Source of the DNA: Caldiserica bacterium UBA4770
GTDB taxonomy: Bacteria > Caldisericota > Caldisericia > Caldisericales > Caldisericaceae
DNA length: 62,162 bases
Direction of reading: 5' to 3'
NCBI GenBank assembly: GCA_002403335.1
Contig: DHHO01000021.1
Span: 1 to 62,162 of the forward strand
How positions within the stretch are numbered: the first letter of the stretch is position 1; every line of letters begins with the position of its first letter. Both the position numbers and the translations under genes were made by a program. Below the pieces are notes generated by a model. The model saw only the letters and a list, made by a program, of their open reading frames with translations. It was not told where the DNA came from and made no database searches. This document shows, piece after piece, positions 44,578 through 54,112 of this stretch.

Positions 44578-45653
44578 ATCTCAACCTCTTGCCTTATAAT
44601 ATTTATGAGAATCCCAACGCTCATTAAATTTGCAACCATATTATTTCCACCAAAGCTTATAAAAGAAAGGGGAACACCAGTTGTTGGTATCAAACCTACA
44701 TTCACAAGCATGTTTACAGTAGCCCATCCTACAATATCAATAGTTAAACCGACGCCAAGGATCCTTGCGAAAGAAGATTTTGCTCGAAGAGAAAGGCGGA
44801 AAGAAAAGTAAGTAAAAAGAAGAAAAACAACAATTATGACTGTGCATCCAATAAGCCCCATTTCTTCCCCCATAATAGCAAAGATAAAGTCGGAACTTCC
44901 TTCAGGAAGATGCCCGGGAAACTTCAATATGCTGTGCATAAAACCAGCACCTGTGATGCCACCCCTTGAGAGAGCACGAAGTGCCTGTAATCCTTGCATT
45001 GCATCGGTGTCATAGTAGGCGGCAGGATTGAAAAATGCCAAGATTCTATTTCTCCATTCAGCGCTAAAAGAAAGAGCACCCAGGGCACCTGCCAGAGAAA
45101 CCGCAAGAAAGAGTAGATAGTAACTAATTGGAACTCCTGTTATAAAAAGGAGTAGCATTGCCGTTCCAAAAATGATAAACCCACTTCCAAAATCAGGCTG
45201 GAAGACGACAAGGGCAGAAACAAGAATAATAATTGCAAAGACTAAAAAATAGACTTTTTTTGAGGTCTTTTCATCAATTGGATTAGAAAAAATTTTTGCA
45301 ATAAAAATAGTTAAAACAACTGGTGCAAATTGCGACGGCTGAATGGCAAAAGTAGTAAAGGGAATGTATATCCATCTCCCTGCAACAGGTCCTTCTACGA
45401 GAAATAGAGAAATAAAAAGAGCTATAAGCATTATTTTGGACAATTTCTTAAAATGCACGTAATTAAAGAAAGAGAAAAACAATAAAACTAATGTTCCTAT
45501 CCCAACATAAATAAGCTGTCTGAAAAATAGGTTTAGAGGATCGGAGTCGCTCTCAACAGTACTTATACTGAAACTCATAAAAATACCAATTAAAACAAGA
45601 AAATAAACTGCCAGTAAAATCATTGCTATAACACGTCTTTTCTCTCTGTTCAT
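44574..45653 (-). CDS. ftsW: SEDS glycosyltransferase FtsW
   Basis: 359 aa polytopic membrane protein (about nine to ten spans), lipid II polymerase partner of the class B PBP encoded upstream. QPSQFAPVVL, FQPDFGSGFIIFGTAMLLLF and the C-terminal GVPLSFISFGGNNMVANL are SEDS signatures. Position between murD and murG supports FtsW over RodA. Confidence 0.94.
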   Translation of the reverse strand: MNREKRRVIAMILLAVYFLVLIGIFMSFSISTVESDSDPLNLFFRQLIYVGIGTLVLLFFSFFNYVHFKKLSKIMLIALFISLFLVEGPVAGRWIYIPFTTFAIQPSQFAPVVLTIFIAKIFSNPIDEKTSKKVYFLVFAIIILVSALVVFQPDFGSGFIIFGTAMLLLFITGVPISYYLLFLAVSLAGALGALSFSAEWRNRILAFFNPAAYYDTDAMQGLQALRALSRGGITGAGFMHSILKFPGHLPEGSSDFIFAIMGEEMGLIGCTVIIVVFLLFTYFSFRLSLRAKSSFARILGVGLTIDIVGWATVNMLVNVGLIPTTGVPLSFISFGGNNMVANLMSVGILINIIRQEVEI

Positions 45654-46990
45654 AGCCCTTCTACAATTCTTTTAAATTCTTCCCCCCTCTCCTCAAAATC
45701 CCTGAACATGTCAAAACTCGCACAGGCAGGGGATAAAAGCACAACATCTCCCCCTTCAGCCTCTCCTCTGGCAATAAAAACTGCTTCCTCAAGTGATGTT
45801 GCAAAGAAGTACTTTTCAAAACCATTGCTGATAGCAGCACGCGCTAATTCAGGTGCAGTTTCCCCTATAAGGACAAGGGCCTTTAACTTAGAAGGAAATA
45901 ATTTCGCAAGATTAGCAAAATCGCTATTCTTACTACTCCCCCCGGCTATAAGAACAACTCTTCCATTAAAGGATTCAAGGGCCTTTATTGTGGAATCAGG
46001 AGTAGTGGACTTAGAATCATTCACATAAATGACGTCTGAAAGAGTTCTCACATATTCAAGTCTGTGAGGCAACCCCTCAAATGTTGTTATACCATCTTTA
46101 ATGTCTTCAAATTTTACACCTGCAAGATATGATGCAACAACTGCTGAAAGGACATTTTCAACATTGTGCATCCCTCTTAAAGGAATAAGGTCCCTATCAA
46201 GAATCTTGAAAGAATTACCATCTGAAAAATAAATAGCACCGTTTTTATAGTATGCTCCTTTCTTAAGGGAACCTTTTGTGCTGAAAAAATATACTTCTTG
46301 CTCTAATTCACTTGAAAAACCTCTTACCGTATCATCATCAATGTTTAAAACAGCATAATCACTTTTTTTCTGATTCTCAAAAATTCTCTTCTTATAATGA
46401 AGATACTCCTCTACATTTCTATACCTATCAAGATGGTCCTCTGTAAAATTTAGAAAAACAGCAATATGCGGGTGAAACCTATCAATCGTCTCGAGTTGAA
46501 AACAACTTATCTCAAGAACTGCATAAGCTGGTTCAGGATGTGCAAGCAACAATGCAGAATATGGAGTGCCAAGATTCCCACCTGTTACAACATCCATATG
46601 GGCAGTCTCCAGAATATGACCCACGAGAGCAGTAGTGGTACTTTTTCCATTAGTACCTGTAATTGCAATGACCCGGGTTTTGGGAGGAGAATAACGGAAG
46701 GCAAACTCCAATTCCCCTACATAAGGAATATGTCTTTCTTCCAATGCCTTCACCACAGGAGAGTTAAGAGGTACCCCAGGAGAAAGTACTGCAAGATCGA
46801 AATTATAAAATTTATCATAAGAATGGCCCCCAACTTCATAAGGGACTCCCTCCTTCTTTAATAAGCCTTCCATTTCCTCTATTTCCTCGTTCAGAGAATA
46901 TTCGGTAAGAAAGACGTCGCTTCCTCTCTGCTTTGCAAGTATCGAGGCATATACTCCACTTTTTTTCGCCCCCACAACAAGTATCCTCAT
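45650..46990 (-). CDS. murD: UDP-N-acetylmuramoylalanine--D-glutamate ligase
   Basis: 446 aa Mur ligase adding D-Glu. The P-loop is GTNGKSTTTALVGH, followed by FLNFTEDHLDRY and VYVNDSKSTTPDSTI. The sequence shows no truncation. A four-base overlap with ftsW suggests coupling. Confidence 0.96.
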   Translation of the reverse strand: MRILVVGAKKSGVYASILAKQRGSDVFLTEYSLNEEIEEMEGLLKKEGVPYEVGGHSYDKFYNFDLAVLSPGVPLNSPVVKALEERHIPYVGELEFAFRYSPPKTRVIAITGTNGKSTTTALVGHILETAHMDVVTGGNLGTPYSALLLAHPEPAYAVLEISCFQLETIDRFHPHIAVFLNFTEDHLDRYRNVEEYLHYKKRIFENQKKSDYAVLNIDDDTVRGFSSELEQEVYFFSTKGSLKKGAYYKNGAIYFSDGNSFKILDRDLIPLRGMHNVENVLSAVVASYLAGVKFEDIKDGITTFEGLPHRLEYVRTLSDVIYVNDSKSTTPDSTIKALESFNGRVVLIAGGSSKNSDFANLAKLFPSKLKALVLIGETAPELARAAISNGFEKYFFATSLEEAVFIARGEAEGGDVVLLSPACASFDMFRDFEERGEEFKRIVEGL

Positions 46991-47926
46991 TCACCACCCC
47001 TGTATTAAGAAGGCAATAACGCAAAAAAAGGACGTAACAATAAAGAACCTGAAATCTATTTTTGCCTCACTCCATCCCAGCATCTGAAAATGATGATGGA
47101 GTGGAGCTCTCTTAAAAATCCTCTTTCCATGCGTCCTTTTAAAATACCACACCTGTATAAAAACAGAAAGAGACTCAATAACAGGGATAATTGCAATAAT
47201 AGGAAGAAGTAATTCCGAGTTAGTAAGGACACTCATCCCTGCAATAAGGCCTCCCAAGGCCCCGGAACCTGTGTCACCCATAAAAAGAGAAGCAGGAGGA
47301 CTATTGTACCACAAAAAGGCAAGAATAACTGCAATCATTAACAGTGCGAAACTTGCGGTCATCCCATCTGAAATCAAAGCAAATATTAAAAGTATTGGAA
47401 TAGAAACGCTACCGAGCAATCCATCTACACCGTCAGTTAAATTAAAGGCATTAGAGGAAGCTATATAAATTAAGACAAAAAGAACAAAATAAAGAAATTC
47501 TGGTAACAGCAATGCAAATTTTCCAAAATGAACTTCGAAATTGAGAAAACTTCTTATTAATATATACAATAAAACACTTATAACAGTCTGCAGGAAGATC
47601 TTCCATCTTACAGTAAGTCCCTTAGCTTGTCTTCTCCGACTTACGAGAAGATCGTCTATAAATCCTACTAAACCATTAAGTAAAAGCGATAGATAAAGGA
47701 ATAAAAAATCCCTATCACTGTAAAGAGGAAGGAGAAATAAAGGAAGGAGAAGAAAAACAATCCCTCCCCCCCTTGGTGTACCTTCCTTATCCTTCTGAAG
47801 ATCCATCACTTCTTCCCTCTCATATTGGACCATGCGAATTTTCTTAAGAAACATTATTAACAATCTGCACAGAAAAAGAGAAACGACAAAAACAAATAAA
47901 GAAATACAGACTGAATTTCTATCCAT
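46991..47926 (-). CDS. mraY: Phospho-N-acetylmuramoyl-pentapeptide-transferase
   Basis: 311 aa, about ten membrane spans. KEGTPRGGGIVF, GFIDDLLVSRR, NAFNLTDGVDGLLG and the C-terminal HHHFQMLGWSEAKI motif, all in the proper order, identify the lipid I synthase. It lies between murF and murD as usual. Confidence 0.96.
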   Translation of the reverse strand: MDRNSVCISLFVFVVSLFLCRLLIMFLKKIRMVQYEREEVMDLQKDKEGTPRGGGIVFLLLPLFLLPLYSDRDFLFLYLSLLLNGLVGFIDDLLVSRRRQAKGLTVRWKIFLQTVISVLLYILIRSFLNFEVHFGKFALLLPEFLYFVLFVLIYIASSNAFNLTDGVDGLLGSVSIPILLIFALISDGMTASFALLMIAVILAFLWYNSPPASLFMGDTGSGALGGLIAGMSVLTNSELLLPIIAIIPVIESLSVFIQVWYFKRTHGKRIFKRAPLHHHFQMLGWSEAKIDFRFFIVTSFFCVIAFLIQGW

Positions 47927-49286
47927 CTTTAAGCCTCTCTTTTAGAACAACAATAAAATCCTCCATAAACATACCTCTCGAGCCCTTAACAAATATAACA
48001 GAATCATCGGGTATTTCAATGCCTTTAACAAAGTGAAGCGCTTCTCTCTTGTCTTCAAATGAAAACACATTCTTTATACCCACACTCTCTGCTCCTTCCC
48101 TGAAGTAGGAGGAGTAATTGCCTACAACGATTGTAAGATCAGGTTCTATCTGAGAAAGCATAGTCCCTGTCTTAAAATGGAGGGCAGAGGAAGCTTCCCC
48201 AAGTTCAAGCATATCCCCTGTAATTATAATAAGAAAAGATTTGTGCCCCTTAAGCGACTCTAAAGCCCGCCTGAAGGAGAAAGGATTGGAATTATAAGTT
48301 TCATCAATAATTCTTACACCTCTTGAAAGTTTTAAAACCTTCCCCCTTCCTTCTACAGGTGAAAATGCCTTGAGAGACTCGAGTGAATTAGAAAAATCTA
48401 ACCCGCAGGTAATTGCCACAGAAACCGCAGCAAGAATGTCATAAAAAAAATGTATACCCGAGAAAGGAAGTACCGTATCCTGGGATTTTCCATTATAAGA
48501 AAGAGTAATAGACATTCTCTCATTATCCATATTTAAAATCTTGCCTCTGAGGTCTACCCTTTCTGTTTCACCAAAGAAAAACTTTTGGATTTTGTAGGGA
48601 GCACTGTATCGCATTATGAGTGAATCTTCGGCATTTAGTATCCCAATTTCGCTTTCCTTTAATATCTTCGTCTTTTCCTCTGCTACCTTTTTAGTGTCCC
48701 CAAGAAACTCAAGGTGGGTCTCTCCTACATTAAGAACTACAGAAATCTGTGGTTTAACAATTTTTGAAAGGGTATCCATATCTCCATATCTTTGAATACC
48801 CATTTCAGTAATAATATATTGTGAATTTGCTTTCAAGGCACCCCAGAGAAAAATAGGAAGTGAAATTTCTGTATTCATGTTTCCTTCAGTTTTTATAGTC
48901 TTAAATCTTTGAGAAAGGATGAGGTTTACCATCTCTTTTGTTGTTGTTTTACCAGCACTTCCAGTAATACCTATAACCTTCCCATGCAACAAATTTCTAA
49001 TTTGCTCTCCCAGAGAAATCAGAAAATCCACTGTCGAGGGAACAATGTAGATAAAACTTCCCTCTGGAAATCCTACTCTTCTTTGAACAATAGCCCCTCT
49101 TGCTCCATTAGAAATTGCATCCATAACAAAAAAATGACTATCAACTCTTTTTCCTTCCATTGCCACAAAGATATCTCCAGCATTAACTTTCCTCGAATCT
49201 ACACAGAAGTCATTAAAATCTCCATCAAAATCCCCAATTAATTCCCCACCGTAATCCTTAAAAAACTTTAGAATATTAAATTCCAT
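47919..49286 (-). CDS. murF: UDP-N-acetylmuramoyl-tripeptide--D-alanyl-D-alanine ligase
   Basis: About 455 aa Mur ligase adding D-Ala-D-Ala. GITGSAGKTTTKEM is the P-loop and IIDETYNSNPFS the later motif. I start it at the ATG overlapping the murE stop codon (11-base overlap), with an AGAGAG site upstream; the frame is open 11 codons further (to 49319), but that start would lie deep inside murE. Confidence 0.93.
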   Translation of the reverse strand: MEFNILKFFKDYGGELIGDFDGDFNDFCVDSRKVNAGDIFVAMEGKRVDSHFFVMDAISNGARGAIVQRRVGFPEGSFIYIVPSTVDFLISLGEQIRNLLHGKVIGITGSAGKTTTKEMVNLILSQRFKTIKTEGNMNTEISLPIFLWGALKANSQYIITEMGIQRYGDMDTLSKIVKPQISVVLNVGETHLEFLGDTKKVAEEKTKILKESEIGILNAEDSLIMRYSAPYKIQKFFFGETERVDLRGKILNMDNERMSITLSYNGKSQDTVLPFSGIHFFYDILAAVSVAITCGLDFSNSLESLKAFSPVEGRGKVLKLSRGVRIIDETYNSNPFSFRRALESLKGHKSFLIIITGDMLELGEASSALHFKTGTMLSQIEPDLTIVVGNYSSYFREGAESVGIKNVFSFEDKREALHFVKGIEIPDDSVIFVKGSRGMFMEDFIVVLKERLKDG

Positions 49287-50715
49287 CGAGCATCTCTCTG
49301 GCAAAGATAAAATCATCAAGGTACACTTCTCCGTTTTTATAATGCATTACCTGCTCGTCTCCTCTCCCAAGGATAGCAAGTAAATCACCTTCTTTGAGCA
49401 TTCGTAATCCCTCTAAGATTGCTTTTTCTCTGTCAACGACAACCTTTCCCTCTCCCTTTATTCCTTTAAAAACATTGGAGGCAATTCTTTCAGGGTCATC
49501 TCCTCTTGGGTCATCAGTTGTAACAATAACAAAATCACTGAAAAGAGATGCGACCTCACCCATCTCCATACACTTCTTTTCAGTAGAAAGACCCACTGCA
49601 CCTAAAATTGTAATCAATCTTCCCTGTACATGCCTTCTCATAAACGATAAAGCACTTTTAACTTCAAAAGGGTTATGGGCAAAATCAATAACAATTCTCT
49701 TCCCTTTGTGTTCGTAACAATTCATTCTCCCGGGGATTTCAGGCACTTCTTTAGCAAAAGAAGAAATAGAGTCAATACTAATTCCCTCTTGAAGCGCAAT
49801 TGTTGAAGCTCCCAGAAAATTATATATGTTATAAATAGCAGGAAGTTTTAAATTAATCAAAAAATCTCTATGGCCTTCATTCAAAATAAATGTTGAGCTA
49901 TCCCACTCCTCAATAATATTAGAAGCCCTGATTAATGCATCTTTCTCTATCCCAAAAAGTGTATAACTGTTACAAGCTGCTTTGAATCGATCGATGAAAA
50001 GAGAATCGGCATTAAGAACTGCCTGATTTTCATTGAAAAAGAAGGATAATTTTGTGTTTACATAATCATCAAGAGTACCATGGAAGTCTATATGCTCTTC
50101 CTGAATATTTGTGAGTAATTTTCTGAAGAACTTTATTCCTGCAACTCTTTTCTGCTTTAATGCATGAGAAGTAACCTCCAGAAAGGCATAAGACAAATGA
50201 TTTTCTTTGACTTTAAAAAGCTTAGAGTTCATTAAGAATGCTTCAGGGGTCGTAGGTGGTAAGGACTCGCTCCTTTCAAATCCGTTACCTACATCACTAC
50301 CAATGGTCCCGAGGAAGCCCGAAGGAATCCCTGCAAAATTGAATAATTTATAAAGAAGAAATGCAGTAGTCGTCTTTCCGCTTGTCCCTGTAATACCAAC
50401 AACTTTTATACTGCGAGATGGAAAATCCCAGAAAAGCGAAGAAAGAAGTGCATATGCCTCTCTTGAATCTGGAACTTGCATTTTCAAAAGGCCTGCTGGA
50501 CAGGGAACTTCTCTTTCACAGACAATTCCCACTGCTCCTTTTTTAATCGCTTCCTCAATCTTAGTATGAGAGTCAAATCTTTCACCTCTTATAGCGACAA
50601 AAATATCCCCTTTCTTAACTTCCCTTGAGTCATTTGCTATGCCCTTTATTTCCACGTTAGGATTTCCACTGATCTCAAACTCTGGAAAAGACCTCTGTAT
50701 ATCTTCTACTCTCAT
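49276..50715 (-). CDS. murE: UDP-MurNAc-tripeptide ligase MurE
   Basis: 479 aa. GITGTSGKTTTAFLL is the P-loop. The residue-specificity loop at 401-408 reads DDPRGDDP, not the DNPR of meso-diaminopimelate-adding enzymes. As I recall, Thermotoga maritima MurE, which adds L- and D-lysine, has a nearly identical loop, so the third amino acid here may not be mDAP. It overlaps the PBP gene by four bases upstream and murF downstream. Confidence 0.94.
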   Translation of the reverse strand: MRVEDIQRSFPEFEISGNPNVEIKGIANDSREVKKGDIFVAIRGERFDSHTKIEEAIKKGAVGIVCEREVPCPAGLLKMQVPDSREAYALLSSLFWDFPSRSIKVVGITGTSGKTTTAFLLYKLFNFAGIPSGFLGTIGSDVGNGFERSESLPPTTPEAFLMNSKLFKVKENHLSYAFLEVTSHALKQKRVAGIKFFRKLLTNIQEEHIDFHGTLDDYVNTKLSFFFNENQAVLNADSLFIDRFKAACNSYTLFGIEKDALIRASNIIEEWDSSTFILNEGHRDFLINLKLPAIYNIYNFLGASTIALQEGISIDSISSFAKEVPEIPGRMNCYEHKGKRIVIDFAHNPFEVKSALSFMRRHVQGRLITILGAVGLSTEKKCMEMGEVASLFSDFVIVTTDDPRGDDPERIASNVFKGIKGEGKVVVDREKAILEGLRMLKEGDLLAILGRGDEQVMHYKNGEVYLDDFIFAREMLDGI

Positions 50716-52397
50716 GGCTGTATCCGCAGATATTTTATTAAATAAAGTGCGATTTCCCTAAATAAAGGAGCTGTAATATTAAGGGAGTAGGTAGGGTTAG
50801 GTGTTTCATCAACCACTACAAGCACCCCTACTTCTGGGTCGTTACCGGGAACGAGACCAAAAAAGCTATATATAAGTTTATCCTTTGAATATCCTTTACC
50901 AGGTTGCAGTTTCTGAGCAGTCCCTGTCTTACCTGCTATAGAATAACCATCAATAATTGCCTGATAGACACCATCTTTTGATACAACTGCTCTCATTGAC
51001 TCAAGAACTGTTTCGGCTACCTTTTCAGATACAACTGCCTGTTTTATAACAGGCTTAAAACTATAAACAACCTGACCATCACTGTCTTTCACCTCTTTTA
51101 TAATAGAGGGCTTCATTTCAATTCCGTCATTTCCGATAGCACAGAGTGCAGTTGCAAGCTGCAAGGGAGTTACTGCAATCCCCTGGCCAAAGGACATCGT
51201 AGCAACTTCAACATCACCTATACTTGAAGGAGAAGGGACGATCCCTGATTCCTCTCCAGGTAACTCAATGCCTGTCCCCCTCCCGAACCCGAACCGCTTA
51301 AAATTATCAAGCATTTTCTCTTTCCCAAGGTTCAGCCCTATCGTAACAAAGGAGACATCGCATGAATCCTTCATAATTTCATTGAGTCCTTTCTCCTTAC
51401 CATGGGTCTGCCAGCATGAGATGATTCTATCTCTTACTTTTATTGTACCCGGACAATAAAACTCATCACTACTGTTAAGGGTCCCCTCTGAGAGAGCAGC
51501 TGCAGCTACAATTGGCTTTAAAATAGAACCGGGTTCATAGTTCCAGTAAACTGCCCTGTTTAAAGAAGTGAAGGAAGTAGTAGGTGAATAAGGATCAAAA
51601 CTTGGATAATTTACCATGGCAAGAATTTCTCCAGTTTTTACATCAACTACAATAACAACACCTGCTTTCGCCTCAGTCTTTTTGATGGTATTTATTAGCA
51701 TCTTCTGGACTTCGTACTGGATATTACTGTCAAGAGTCAAAGTTACTGAACCACCCTTTTTCGCCTCTACCTCGTAAGATGGCTTTCCTGGTGTAAGTGG
51801 TTTTGTCGAGCTTATATTGTAGAAAACTCTCCCCTTTTTACCTTCAAGTTCACTATTAAAAGAAAATTCTATGCCAGCAAGGCCCTTCCCTTCGGTCCCC
51901 GTAAAACCAATAACAGGAGCAAGAACTTCACCAAATGGATAAACTCTTTCACTCTTCTTAGTAAGAGTGATACCATTGCGGATTCCGATCTCTTCGATCT
52001 TTAACTTCTGGTCCTCGCTGATCGAGGCATCCACCATTAAATAATGATCTACTTTTAATATTTGTTCTACCTTTTCCTTCTTAATATTAAGTATCCCAGG
52101 TAAATTCTCGAGCAAACGCTCATGCTCTTCTTCACTCATAAGAGAGGGGTTCAAATCAAGCTGATAAGAAACAATATCATAAGCAGCAACAACTCCATTT
52201 CTGTCAAATATTTCTCCCCTTTCTGCATTTAAAATATCATAACCATAGTCAAACTGAGGTAGAAGCTCTGAAAGATATCGAGGTCTATCAACTACCTGAA
52301 CAAAGATCAACCTTACGAAGATAGCAATAAAAATTAAGGCAAGAAAAATAAAAGTAAAAGCTGTTCTTAAACGAAATATATCTTCTCTATTCTTCAT
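50712..52397 (-). CDS. ftsI: Class B penicillin-binding protein (FtsI/PBP2-type transpeptidase)
   Basis: 561 aa. One N-terminal membrane span (about 11-33) is followed by a dimerisation domain and a transpeptidase domain with Ser291-Ile-Leu-Lys294, Ser345-Cys-Asp347 and Lys490-Thr-Gly492. The second motif is SxD rather than the SxN of most division PBPs; SxD is known from the elongation PBP2 group. No PASTA domains. The place after ftsL in the dcw cluster argues for the septal enzyme. Confidence 0.93.
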   Translation of the reverse strand: MKNREDIFRLRTAFTFIFLALIFIAIFVRLIFVQVVDRPRYLSELLPQFDYGYDILNAERGEIFDRNGVVAAYDIVSYQLDLNPSLMSEEEHERLLENLPGILNIKKEKVEQILKVDHYLMVDASISEDQKLKIEEIGIRNGITLTKKSERVYPFGEVLAPVIGFTGTEGKGLAGIEFSFNSELEGKKGRVFYNISSTKPLTPGKPSYEVEAKKGGSVTLTLDSNIQYEVQKMLINTIKKTEAKAGVVIVVDVKTGEILAMVNYPSFDPYSPTTSFTSLNRAVYWNYEPGSILKPIVAAAALSEGTLNSSDEFYCPGTIKVRDRIISCWQTHGKEKGLNEIMKDSCDVSFVTIGLNLGKEKMLDNFKRFGFGRGTGIELPGEESGIVPSPSSIGDVEVATMSFGQGIAVTPLQLATALCAIGNDGIEMKPSIIKEVKDSDGQVVYSFKPVIKQAVVSEKVAETVLESMRAVVSKDGVYQAIIDGYSIAGKTGTAQKLQPGKGYSKDKLIYSFFGLVPGNDPEVGVLVVVDETPNPTYSLNITAPLFREIALYLIKYLRIQP

Positions 52398-52650
52398 TTT
52401 CTATAATGATGATTTCAAAACTACCAGGAGGCTTCATTTTATATGTTCCAGTTGCAGTATTTTCTATTCTCCTCAAGGACTGCTTTTCGGAAAGCTCTTT
52501 TCTAAGGTTTCCATTTTCGGTTTCTAACTCACTGATATCATTACTCAACAGTCTAAGGGCATCTTCAATCATCAAGCTTTTTAAATAGACAAAACCATAC
52601 GCAAAAACAAAGACAATAAAAATAATAAAGAGGGTTAAATTCCTTCTCAT
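52387..52650 (-). CDS. ftsL: FtsL-like division protein
   Basis: 87 aa. A short N-terminal tail, one membrane span (about 4-25) and a coiled-coil region with leucine heptads (LRLLSNDISELETENGNLRK) make the FtsL/DivIC topology. Sequence is otherwise poorly conserved, so identification depends on position between rsmH and ftsI. Confidence 0.75.
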   Translation of the reverse strand: MRRNLTLFIIFIVFVFAYGFVYLKSLMIEDALRLLSNDISELETENGNLRKELSEKQSLRRIENTATGTYKMKPPGSFEIIIIENEE

Positions 52651-53522
52651 ATCCTTTCTGCAATCCTCATTCTGGCACTTCTTGCCCTTTTGTTAATACT
52701 AATTTCACTTCTTGAAGGAGTTACAACCTTTTTACTGATAATCTTTAACATCTTACTGTTTTTAAAGGCATTCTTTACAATTTTATCCTCAAGAGAATGA
52801 TATGAAATAATAGCAATCCTGCCACCTATCTTCAGAATAGCTGGAGAAACTTCAAGAAAAGTTTTGAGGTTATCAAGCTCGCTATTAACAAATATTCGCA
52901 AGGCCTGGAAGGTCTTAGTTGCAGGGTGAATCCTACTTCTGGAAGCAGGGTAGACACTAAGAACAATATTGGCAAGTTCATGCGTTGTTTCTATTGGTTT
53001 TATTTTTCTTCTCTTCACTATCTCTCTGGCAATTCTCTTTGAAAATCTCTCCTCCCCAAATATCCAGAGAATCCACGAAATTTCTTCCTCCTTAAAAGTG
53101 TTTAAAACCATAGCTGCCGTAAGGGCAGAGTCTCTGTCCATCCTCATATCAAGAGGCCCATCCACCTTAAAGCTGAACCCCCTCTCAGCTCCTGAAAGTT
53201 GAAAGGAGCTCATTCCCAGGTCAAGAAAAATTTTATCCACATAATTTATATCAATTGAGCGGAGAAATATACCTATATCTTTGAAATTCCCATGGAAAAG
53301 TTTAAAAGCAACACCCACATCAGCAAGTCTCTTCTGGGCTCTATCAAGTGCGAATTCATCCAGGTCGATCCCTATTAAAAAACCTTCTTTTCCTATCCTT
53401 TTTGCAAATTCAATGCTGTGTCCACCTTCACCAATTGTGCAATCAACTACAATCTCGTCCTCTTCAATTTCAAGCAGATCGAGTGCCTCAGTCAACAAAA
53501 CTGGTTCATGATATGCTTCCAT
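52647..53522 (-). CDS. rsmH: 16S rRNA (cytosine-1402-N4)-methyltransferase
   Basis: 291 aa SAM-dependent enzyme. HEPVLLTEALD at the start, DCTIGEGGHS, LIGIDLDEFAL and YVDKIFLDLGMSSFQL define RsmH (MraW). It leads the dcw operon; mraZ, often upstream, is absent. There is no ribosome-binding site, and a perfect TATAAT ends only seven bases before the ATG, so the transcript is probably leaderless. Confidence 0.95.
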   Translation of the reverse strand: MEAYHEPVLLTEALDLLEIEEDEIVVDCTIGEGGHSIEFAKRIGKEGFLIGIDLDEFALDRAQKRLADVGVAFKLFHGNFKDIGIFLRSIDINYVDKIFLDLGMSSFQLSGAERGFSFKVDGPLDMRMDRDSALTAAMVLNTFKEEEISWILWIFGEERFSKRIAREIVKRRKIKPIETTHELANIVLSVYPASRSRIHPATKTFQALRIFVNSELDNLKTFLEVSPAILKIGGRIAIISYHSLEDKIVKNAFKNSKMLKIISKKVVTPSRSEISINKRARSARMRIAERI

Positions 53523-53529
53523 CGTATTT

Positions 53530-53535
53530 ATTATA
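53530..53535 (-). promoter_or_regulatory. -10 element of the dcw operon promoter
   Basis: A TATAAT on the minus strand, seven bases from the rsmH ATG. No good -35 hexamer is found at 16-18 bases. The 200-base divergent gap up to the plus-strand operon holds a second TATAAT readable in both directions near 53665-53673. No terminator or operator repeat is obvious. Confidence 0.5.
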
Positions 53536-53722
53536 ATGATAAACCATTTTTAAAGAAACCAACACAATCTTTCTACCGCTTTCGCGTCATCGTATAAAGA
53601 TACCCTTTCATAGTAAGTACCTCTTTAAACATTCTGAATGATACCCTTAATATTTTTCAAAACTATTATAATTAAGTAAAATGTATTTTAGATAATATCT
53701 GGATTATTAACAGGAGGATCAG

Positions 53723-54112
53723 ATGAAAGCAGAAGAGGCCGCAAAATTAGTAAAAGGAAAGATAGTATCATGCAAAGAAGTGGCTGATAAAGTGAAAATA
53801 AGGAGTGGTTTTTCCGCAGATCTTATGAGCGATGTACTCGCGCTTGCCATTTCCCCCAATAAAGATACAATATTAATAACAGGAATCACAAATCCCCAAA
53901 TTGTTCGCACCGCAGAAATCCTTGACATCCCTGTTATAGTCGTTGCGCGAGGAAAAGCAGTACCACAAGAGACTATTAAACTCGCGGAAGAGAAAGGAAT
54001 TATCCTTATAAAGACTAAATTGACCGTCTTCGTAACAAGCGGAATTCTTTACTCTCATGGGATTAAAGGTGCCCGAATACTAAAACATGGAAGAAAATCT
54101 GCTGCTGGTTGA
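53723..54112 (+). CDS. DRTGG-domain protein
   Basis: 129 aa, a single DRTGG domain (named for a motif here degenerate). The block VLALAISPNKDTILITGITNPQIVRTAEILDIPVIVVARG is typical (quoted in part: TILITGITNPQIVR). DRTGG domains accompany phosphotransacetylase and CBS proteins and are thought to bind ligands or mediate association. In Clostridia and Thermotogae they recur beside [FeFe]-hydrogenase genes. AGGAGG precedes the ATG. It starts the plus-strand redox locus. Confidence 0.82.
   Translation: MKAEEAAKLVKGKIVSCKEVADKVKIRSGFSADLMSDVLALAISPNKDTILITGITNPQIVRTAEILDIPVIVVARGKAVPQETIKLAEEKGIILIKTKLTVFVTSGILYSHGIKGARILKHGRKSAAG

Noticed and set aside
53582..53620. 12-codon minus-strand frame (MKGYLYTMTRKR) with an AGAGG site upstream of rsmH as a leader peptide
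   Set aside because: Too short and without attenuator hairpins; the site lies before the predicted dcw -10 element, so it would not be on that transcript.
53667..53672. TATAAT as the promoter of the first DRTGG gene
   Set aside because: A good -10 hexamer, but no -35 match at 16-18 bases; left uncalled.
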